Shown one piece after another: positions 12,517-17,369 of a stretch of 17,369 nucleotides of DNA. The DNA is from an uncultured Bacillota bacterium (GTDB taxonomy: Bacteria; Bacillota_I; Bacilli_A; RF39; UBA660). The stretch is taken from the NCBI GenBank assembly GCA_946626905.1, contig CAMOVA010000015.1, positions 1-17,369 on the forward strand. Direction: 5' to 3'. The notes below the pieces were generated by a model. That model searched no databases, was not told where the DNA came from, and was given only the letters and a program-made list of their open reading frames with translations. The first letter of the stretch is position 1, and every line of letters begins with the position of its first letter. A program made the position numbers and the translations under genes.

Positions 12517-15500
12517 ATGTCAATTTTTGATTCTTTATTTAATAGTGATAAAAACATGTCAGGTTTGAATAGTGAACTTAAAGCTGTTTATATATATGAC
12601 TTGTATTTGAAATCAAAAGATAATATATTATGTGTAACAAATACGTTATATGAAGCAAATCAATTATATCAAGCCATTTCTTGTTATAGTGATAATGTTT
12701 TATTATTTCCGATGGATGATTTTTTAACAAGTGAAGCTTTAGCAATATCACCAGATTTAAAAATAAAAAGACTTGAAACATTAAATAATTTAAATAATAA
12801 AAAAATTGTTATAACGAATTTAATGGGTTATTTAAGATTTTTACCTTCAAAAAAAACATTTGAATCATCATACCTAAATATAAAAATAAATGATGATATT
12901 AAAATAGAAGAATTAACAAGCAAGCTTTATAATATAGGATATAACAGAACATCTATAGTTACGCGTACAGGAGAAATGGCAGTAAGAGGTTTTATTATAG
13001 ATATATTTCCAATTAATTCATCAAATCCTGTAAGAATAGAATTTTGGGGAGATACAATAGAAAGTATAAAATACTTTAATATTGATACACAAAGAACTAT
13101 TGGAGAAATTTCAAATATAAAAATAAATCCAAATAGTGAATTTATTACTGAAAAAGAAGTAGATGAACTAGAAAAGAAACAAAAAAATTTATATAAGTAT
13201 TCCTCAGTTTCTAATATAGAAGAGTATTTAGATCCTAAGTATACTATTTTTATTAATGAAAATGAAATAAAGACTTCATATAAACATTTAAAAGAAGAAA
13301 TATATGATTATAATGTTTCAAAAAATATTGATCAAGATAATAAGTATATGTATGATCTTGAAGAAGTGAAAATAAATAAGTTTATTAATTTAGATAGTTT
13401 TGATAATGAAAAAGAGTCAGCAAAAGCCAAGCAACTAGAACCTTTTACATCTAATTTAGATGAAGCAAAAGCAAGATTAAATAAATATTTAAAAAACAAA
13501 ACAGTTATTATTTGTTTAAATAATAGATATTCTTTAGATAAAGTTTCAAATGAACTTAAAGAACTTAATATAGTAATTACTAATGAGAACGAAATATATG
13601 ATAATAAGATAAATTTGATAGTTAAAAAAATCATTGGTGGTTTTATATATGATAAGTATGTTGTTATTAGTGAAAATATATTGTTCAATAAGAAAAATAA
13701 AGTAACAAATTATAAAACAAATTTTAAATTTGGCACAAAAATTAATAATATTTCTAAATTGAACAAAGGTGATTATGTTGTACATAATAGTAATGGAATA
13801 GGTAGATATTTAGGATTAAAAACACTAAATAAAAATGGTGTTCTTAAAGATTACTTGATGATAGAATATGCTGGTAATGATAAACTTTATATACCTGTTG
13901 AAAGAATAGAATTAATTTCAAAATATTCTGCAAAAGATGGTGTTGTTCCAAAACTAAATCGTTTAGGAAGTTCTGAATGGGCAAAAACAAAACAACGTGT
14001 AAGAAAGAAAATAGAAGATATAGCATCTAAATTATTAGAATTATATGCCAAAAGAGAAGCAAGTGAAGGCTTTGCTTTTGATAAAGATACAGAGGAACAA
14101 GCAATATTTGAAAGTGAGTTTGAGTATAAGGAAACAGATGATCAATTAAGAGTAATAGAAGAAATTAAAAGGGATATGGAATCACCACATCCTATGGATA
14201 GATTGTTATGCGGAGATGTTGGTTATGGCAAAACAGAAGTGGCATTTCGTGCAATGTTTAAAGCTATAATGAATAATAAGCAAGTTGCAATGTTGTGTCC
14301 AACAACTATATTATCAAATCAACATTATCAAAGTGCACTTGAAAGATTTAGTGGTTTTGCTGTTAGAGTAGAAGTTTTAAATAGATTTGTTACTCCTAAA
14401 AAAGTAAAAGAGGTAATAGAAGACACTAAGGCTGGAAAAGTCGATATTTTAATAGGAACACATCGTATTTTAAGTAATGATATTTCGTTCAAGGATTTAG
14501 GGTTACTTATTGTAGATGAAGAACAACGTTTTGGTGTTAAACATAAAGAAAAAATAAAGGAGTATAAAAATAATGTGGATATTTTAACTCTTTCAGCTAC
14601 ACCAATTCCTAGAACACTTCAAATGTCTATGACAGGTATTAGAAATTTATCTTTAATAGAAACACCTCCTGCTGAAAGATATCCAGTTCAAACTTATGTT
14701 ATGGAAGAAAATGATGCGATTATAAAAGATGCAATCTATAAAGAAATGGCAAGAGATGGACAAATTTTCATTTTATATAATTCTGTGGAAAATATGTTGC
14801 AAAAGAAAAATTATATAGAAAAACTTGTTCCGGAGGCAAACATTCTTTGTGTACATGGTCAAATGACAAAAAATGAAATAGAAGATATAATGAATAAATT
14901 TATTAATAAAGAAGCAGACATTTTATTATGTACAACAATAATAGAAACAGGTATTGATATATCAAATGTTAATACACTCATCATTTTAGAAGCAGATAAA
15001 TTCGGTTTATCTCAGTTATATCAAATTAGAGGAAGAGTCGGTAGAAGTAATAAAATTGCTTATTGTTATTTAATGTATAAGCCAGGAAAAATTATCTCTG
15101 ATATAGCTAAAAAAAGGCTAAATGTAATTAGAGAATTTACAGAATTAGGAAGCGGATTTAATATTGCTGTAAGAGATTTATCTATAAGAGGAGCAGGGGA
15201 TATATTAGGTAGTGAACAAGCTGGATTTATAGATACTATAGGAATTGATTTATATTTAAATATGTTAGAAGAAGAAACAAAGAGACTTCAAGGAATTCCT
15301 ATAACAGAAGAAAAAGAAGAAATAAGTTCTCAACCATTATTGGATGTTAAAACAAGCATAGATGATAATTATGTTATGGAGGAAGATATTAAAATAGAAA
15401 TCCATAAAATGATTAGTAAGGTTGATTCTTTATCATCAATATCTAAAGTAAAAGAAGAAATAGAAGATAGATTTGGTAAAATAGATGATAGCTTAGTAAT

Positions 15501-15786
15501 TTATATGTACGAAGAATTATTTGAAAAAGAAGCATTAAAGTTAAATATTAAACAAGTAAAACAAACTCCAAACTTTATTGAAATAATATTACCAAAAGAA
15601 CTTATTGATAACATTGATGTTAAAGATTTATTTATAGAGGTTAGTTCTTTATCAAGAATGTTTAGATTTAGTAAATTTTTAAATACTGTTAAAATAACAT
15701 TAGATATAGTAAAATTAGATAAACATTTTATTTATTATTTAATAGACTTATTACAAGTTATTAATAAATTAAAACAAAAAAAATAA
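12517..15786 (+). CDS. mfd: Transcription-repair coupling factor Mfd
   Basis: Mfd is a DNA translocase that removes RNA polymerase stalled at lesions and recruits UvrA. The 1089-aa product is slightly shorter than the usual 1150-1180. In order it has a UvrB-like N-terminal part (about 1-330), a divergent middle, the RNA polymerase interaction/CarD-like domain (DYVVHNSNGIGRYLGL, about 417-432), and RecG-type helicase motor. The motor has Walker A GDVGYGKTE (566-574), DEEQ (667-670), SATPIPRTLQMS (from about 693) and QIRGRVGR (from about 836). A TRCF C-terminal domain that masks the UvrA-binding surface follows. GGAGGTGAT lies three bases before ATG 12517. The position before spoVT matches B. 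subtilis. It has its own promoter and leader hairpin and ends in a terminator shared with the opposite-strand gene. Confidence 0.98.
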   Translation: MSIFDSLFNSDKNMSGLNSELKAVYIYDLYLKSKDNILCVTNTLYEANQLYQAISCYSDNVLLFPMDDFLTSEALAISPDLKIKRLETLNNLNNKKIVITNLMGYLRFLPSKKTFESSYLNIKINDDIKIEELTSKLYNIGYNRTSIVTRTGEMAVRGFIIDIFPINSSNPVRIEFWGDTIESIKYFNIDTQRTIGEISNIKINPNSEFITEKEVDELEKKQKNLYKYSSVSNIEEYLDPKYTIFINENEIKTSYKHLKEEIYDYNVSKNIDQDNKYMYDLEEVKINKFINLDSFDNEKESAKAKQLEPFTSNLDEAKARLNKYLKNKTVIICLNNRYSLDKVSNELKELNIVITNENEIYDNKINLIVKKIIGGFIYDKYVVISENILFNKKNKVTNYKTNFKFGTKINNISKLNKGDYVVHNSNGIGRYLGLKTLNKNGVLKDYLMIEYAGNDKLYIPVERIELISKYSAKDGVVPKLNRLGSSEWAKTKQRVRKKIEDIASKLLELYAKREASEGFAFDKDTEEQAIFESEFEYKETDDQLRVIEEIKRDMESPHPMDRLLCGDVGYGKTEVAFRAMFKAIMNNKQVAMLCPTTILSNQHYQSALERFSGFAVRVEVLNRFVTPKKVKEVIEDTKAGKVDILIGTHRILSNDISFKDLGLLIVDEEQRFGVKHKEKIKEYKNNVDILTLSATPIPRTLQMSMTGIRNLSLIETPPAERYPVQTYVMEENDAIIKDAIYKEMARDGQIFILYNSVENMLQKKNYIEKLVPEANILCVHGQMTKNEIEDIMNKFINKEADILLCTTIIETGIDISNVNTLIILEADKFGLSQLYQIRGRVGRSNKIAYCYLMYKPGKIISDIAKKRLNVIREFTELGSGFNIAVRDLSIRGAGDILGSEQAGFIDTIGIDLYLNMLEEETKRLQGIPITEEKEEISSQPLLDVKTSIDDNYVMEEDIKIEIHKMISKVDSLSSISKVKEEIEDRFGKIDDSLVIYMYEELFEKEALKLNIKQVKQTPNFIEIILPKELIDNIDVKDLFIEVSSLSRMFRFSKFLNTVKITLDIVKLDKHFIYYLIDLLQVINKLKQKK

Positions 15787-15807
15787 AACCATTTGGTTTT
15801 ATTTTTA
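15781..15807. terminator. Bidirectional terminator between mfd and the minus-strand small gene
   Basis: AAATAAAACCA (15781-15791) and TGGTTTTATTT (15794-15804) form an 11-bp inverted repeat that overlaps the stop codons of both convergent genes. T runs follow on the + strand (15797-15806 region) and, read from the other strand, through the A run before 15781. Confidence 0.75.
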
Positions 15808-15948
15808 TTTACTTTGATAGCAAGTAAATGATTTAAGACTATTATCTAACTTAAATGATTGAGCTTTTTTTGGTCTCCCTACAGGTCTTTTAGTTTTTTT
15901 AGGCTTTTCTAAATGAAAAGATCTCATTGATTCATCTCTTCTTATCAT
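15805..15948 (-). CDS. 47-aa basic peptide with AT-hook motif, unknown function
   Basis: On the minus strand an ATG at 15948-15946 opens 47 codons ending in TAA at 15807-15805. The peptide starts MIRRDESMRS, contains EKPKKTKRPVGRPKKA (residues 14-29) and ends FTCYQSK. KRPVGRPKK has the AT-hook core GRP flanked by basic residues, a minor-groove binder of AT-rich DNA. Support for a real gene: AGAGG six bases upstream of the ATG, a TTGACC/TAAAAT promoter with 17-bp spacing, codon use like the neighbours (AGA for Arg, AAA for Lys), and a terminator at the stop. It is convergent with mfd and divergent from spoVT, and is the only minus-strand gene seen. I do not recognise a named family; DNA binding is inferred from the motif only. 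Confidence 0.72.
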   Translation of the reverse strand: MIRRDESMRSFHLEKPKKTKRPVGRPKKAQSFKLDNSLKSFTCYQSK

Positions 15949-15982
15949 ACACTACCTCTTTCTATTAATCTTTTATAATACA

Positions 15983-16011
15983 ATTTTATTCTATTTTTTT
16001 ATATTGGTCAA
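15983..16011 (-). promoter_or_regulatory. Sigma-A-type promoter for the AT-hook peptide gene
   Basis: Read on the minus strand, TTGACC (16011-16006) and TAAAAT (15988-15983) are 17 bp apart. The predicted start near 15976 gives a leader of about 28 bases containing the AGAGG site. Confidence 0.65.
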
Positions 16012-16039
16012 TATGAACTTGAAAAAAACTAGATAATTA

Positions 16040-16064
16040 TACATTACTTTACATTATGTATAAA
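16040..16064 (+). promoter_or_regulatory. Candidate operator and -10 region upstream of spoVT
   Basis: TACATTA occurs at 16040-16046 and again at 16050-16056, exactly 10 bp apart. The second copy extends to the 11-bp palindrome TACATTATGTA (16050-16060). It overlaps TATAAA (16059-16064), the best -10 candidate before spoVT, although no good -35 is found. This could be a binding site for SpoVT itself or another regulator. Confidence 0.35.
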
Positions 16065-16106
16065 TTAATAAATTTTATTTAAAATAAAGTTAGAGAGGTG
16101 AACCAA

Positions 16107-16607
16107 ATGAAATCAACTGGTATTATCAGAAGGATAGATGAATTGGGTAGAATTGTAATACCGAAAGAAATTAGACAGAGTTTAAAAATAAATAATGGCG
16201 AAAATATTGAAATATTCATAGAAGAAGAAAATATAATTCTTTCTAAATATTCAAATATTAACAATATAAAAGAAATATGTGAAAAGCTAATTCAAACATT
16301 AAATAAATTTATAAAAAACATAATAATTGTATGCGATACACAAAATATAATAGCTACAAATAAACCTAGTTTTTTTAATAAAGGTATTCAAATAAATCAT
16401 TTTATTAAAAATAAAGAAGGTATTATAAATTCAAATGCTTTTATTGAAAATAATAATAATGTTTATAATTACATAAGCTATAATATTACAATGAATGGAG
16501 ATTTAAAAGGTATATTACTTTATTTAAAAGAGGATATAATAAAAACGGAAGAAAAACTATTACTAAATAGCGCTGCTACTTTTTTATCAAAATATCTTGA
16601 AGAATAA
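16107..16607 (+). CDS. spoVT: SpoVT, AbrB-family sporulation regulator
   Basis: SpoVT is a forespore transcription factor that tunes sigma-G-dependent genes in B. subtilis. The 166-aa product begins MKSTGIIRRIDELGRIVIPK, the AbrB-type swapped-hairpin DNA-binding domain (about 1-50, with EIRQSLKI), and continues with a GAF-like C-terminal domain (about 55-166, ending NSAATFLSKYLEE). Sequence, length and position directly after mfd all match B. subtilis SpoVT rather than the shorter AbrB. The start is ATG 16107; the GTG at 16098 lies within the AGAGAGGTGAA ribosome binding site and would add three residues not seen in homologues. No convincing sigma-G promoter could be identified. With bofA it is one of two sporulation-linked genes in the window. 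Confidence 0.93.
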   Translation: MKSTGIIRRIDELGRIVIPKEIRQSLKINNGENIEIFIEEENIILSKYSNINNIKEICEKLIQTLNKFIKNIIIVCDTQNIIATNKPSFFNKGIQINHFIKNKEGIINSNAFIENNNNVYNYISYNITMNGDLKGILLYLKEDIIKTEEKLLLNSAATFLSKYLEE

Positions 16608-16625
16608 TATTAATTGTGTTAAAAT
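16597..16625 (+). promoter_or_regulatory. Promoter of the T-box-dut-metG unit
   Basis: TTGAAG (16597-16602, inside the end of spoVT) and TAAAAT (16620-16625) are 17 bp apart, and the -10 carries an extended TGT just before it (16617-16619). Predicted start is near 16632. Confidence 0.6.
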
Positions 16626-16642
16626 CTTTATATAAAGGTTTT
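16621..16642 (+). terminator. Possible weak terminator after spoVT
   Basis: AAAATCTTTAT and ATAAAGGTTTT form a near-perfect 11-bp inverted repeat with one G-T pair, 14 bases after the spoVT stop. The T tail is only four bases, and the element overlaps the start region of the next promoter, so the role is uncertain. Confidence 0.35.
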
Positions 16643-16841
16643 GATGGAAAGAAAAATGTCTGATTTTTAAAGAGAGTCTAGGGTGGTGGAACTAGATAAA
16701 AGAAGCATTTCGAATGGCTCCTGAACTGCTTAATTGATATGTAAGTTAAGCCGTTAACATGCGTTAAATGTATGAGGTAACTTTGTTATAAATTAAGGTG
16801 GTACCACGCGAAATGCGTCCTTATTAAGGATGTTTTTTTTT
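16632..16841 (+). promoter_or_regulatory. T-box leader riboswitch, probable Met (AUG) specifier
   Basis: T-box leaders sense uncharged tRNA and switch between a terminator and an antiterminator. Stem I elements are AGAGAG at 16671-16676, the distal hairpin TCTAG/CTAGA around GGTGGTGGAA, and the specifier region CGAATGGCTCCTGAACTGC. Read as ATG followed by the usual purine (G), the specifier calls for tRNA-Met, which agrees with metG two genes downstream. The T-box itself is AAGGTGGTACCACGCG (16795-16810). The terminator is CGTCCTT (16816-16822) pairing with AAGGATG (16826-16832), one G-T pair, then nine T to 16841. The genes controlled are dut and metG. Confidence 0.92.
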
Positions 16842-16853
16842 GGAGATGATTAT

Positions 16854-17333
16854 ATGAGAAAATTTGAAAAAATAAGTTTTGAACAGTTTAAAAAAGATAT
16901 AGAAGATAATATAGAATTATATGAAAATTATAATTTACCTGTAAGAAAAACAAAGTATTCAGCAGGGTATGATATATTTTCATTATATGATTTTGTTTTA
17001 AAACCAGGAGAAATTAAAACAATTCCAACAGGTATAAAAGCAGAAATGATGGATGATGAAGTTTTATTTATAATGGTTAGAAGTAGTATGGGGTTTAAAT
17101 ACAATATCAGACTATGTAATCAAGTAGGTGTTATAGATAAAGATTATTATAATAATCCTAATAATGAAGGACATATATTTATCAAAATCAAAAATGAAGG
17201 GGATAAAAACTTTGAAGTAAAAGCCGGAGATGGTATAGGTCAAGGTTTATTTATGAAGTATTTAGTAACAGATGATGATATTTCCACATCTACAAGACAA
17301 GGTGGAATAGGAAGTACTAATAAGGAGGAATAA
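16854..17333 (+). CDS. dut: dUTP diphosphatase (dUTPase)
   Basis: Dut hydrolyses dUTP to dUMP and pyrophosphate, keeping uracil out of DNA and supplying dTMP synthesis. The 159-aa product has the five trimeric dUTPase motifs: AGYD (37-40), VRSSMG (75-80), NQVGVIDKDYY (89-99), GDGIGQGLFMKYL (125-137) and RQGGIGST (148-155). In motif 5 the aromatic residue that normally stacks on uracil (GGFGST) is Ile. The N-terminus carries about 30 extra residues before motif 1. The start is ATG 16854, after GGAG at 16842-16845; an in-frame ATG at 16830 lies in the T-box terminator stem and is unlikely. It is the first gene behind a Met T-box, with metG one base after its stop. Confidence 0.9.
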   Translation: MRKFEKISFEQFKKDIEDNIELYENYNLPVRKTKYSAGYDIFSLYDFVLKPGEIKTIPTGIKAEMMDDEVLFIMVRSSMGFKYNIRLCNQVGVIDKDYYNNPNNEGHIFIKIKNEGDKNFEVKAGDGIGQGLFMKYLVTDDDISTSTRQGGIGSTNKEE

Positions 17334-17334
17334 T

Positions 17335-17369
17335 ATGAATAAAAAATTTTATATATCAACAGCAATCGC
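17335..17369 (+). CDS. metG: Methionyl-tRNA synthetase (first 11 codons only)
   Basis: ATG 17335 follows AAGGAGG (17322-17328) and opens MNKKFYISTAI before the window ends. The FYI(T/S)T(A/P)I start is the characteristic N-terminus of methionyl-tRNA synthetases, leading into the first catalytic strand. The Met-type T-box upstream supports the call independently. Only 35 bases are present, so nothing can be said about the rest of the enzyme. Confidence 0.78.
   Translation, partial: MNKKFYISTAI

Noticed and set aside
13332..13688. 118-codon open frame on the minus strand inside mfd
   Set aside because: It is low-complexity and hydrophobic, opposite well-conserved mfd coding sequence, with no recognisable family. 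The same applies to the other minus-strand frames opposite gyrA, dnaX, recR, rsmI and pth.
16098..16106. GTG start giving a three-residue longer SpoVT
   Set aside because: The GTG is part of the AGAGAGGTGAA site; SpoVT homologues begin at the MK(S/A)TGI sequence encoded from 16107.
16708..16718. Trp (TGG) reading of the T-box specifier
   Set aside because: TGG would be followed by C rather than the usual purine, and the downstream synthetase is metG, not trpS.
16830..16853. ATG start giving an eight-residue longer dUTPase
   Set aside because: It is in the T-box terminator stem, and the extra residues are encoded by its T run; ATG 16854 has a GGAG site.

Overview
The window looks like the origin-proximal replication and repair cluster of a very AT-rich Bacillota chromosome. 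Gene order follows the Bacillus subtilis dnaA-to-mfd region in compressed form: recF, gyrB, gyrA, SRP RNA, tadA, dnaX, ybaB/yaaK, recR, bofA, holB, ricT (yaaT), a yabB/trmN6-type methyltransferase, rsmI, pth, mfd, spoVT, dut, metG. UGA is used as a stop (recF, holB, ricT, the methyltransferase), so this is not a Mycoplasma/Spiroplasma-type code. A BofA-family protein and SpoVT suggest a spore former or a descendant of one. I cannot name the species. All recognised protein genes but one are on the + strand, which fits leading-strand placement near oriC.

Region 1 (1-5014) is the 3' end of recF and complete gyrB and gyrA, probably one transcription unit. Region 2 (4981-5804) is the most unusual part. 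Seven ParB-binding parS palindromes lie within about 770 bp. Five form a strictly regular array with a 37-bp period. That array contains an exact 74-bp tandem duplication which copied the last codons and stop of gyrA. The fifth and seventh parS sites are also the stems of apparent intrinsic terminators, and the promoters of the SRP RNA and dnaX abut or overlap them. Two parS sites are translated in frame as a VSRETS tail at the C-termini of GyrA and TadA. A small SRP RNA sits between gyrA and tadA, and tadA seems to start at a non-canonical AUA codon.

Region 3 (5805-12442) is a tightly packed set: clamp loader (dnaX, holB), recombination (recR), nucleoid protein (ybaB), bofA, the RNase Y partner ricT, two methyltransferases and pth, ending in a terminator. 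A perfect match to the Noc nucleoid-occlusion binding site lies inside rsmI. Region 4 (12443-15807) is mfd with its own promoter and a terminator-like hairpin just downstream of it. Region 5 (15781-16106) holds a previously easy-to-miss 47-codon minus-strand gene for a basic peptide with an AT-hook motif. It has a good promoter, a ribosome binding site and a terminator shared with mfd. Region 6 (16040-17369) holds spoVT, then a T-box leader with an apparent Met (AUG) specifier, dut, and the first codons of metG.

Together the window combines DNA supercoiling, polymerase loading, repair and recombination with chromosome-organisation sites (parS and a Noc site) and tRNA-related functions (tadA, pth, tRNA methyltransferase, metG). 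All function calls rest on reading motifs and synteny; no database search was run.
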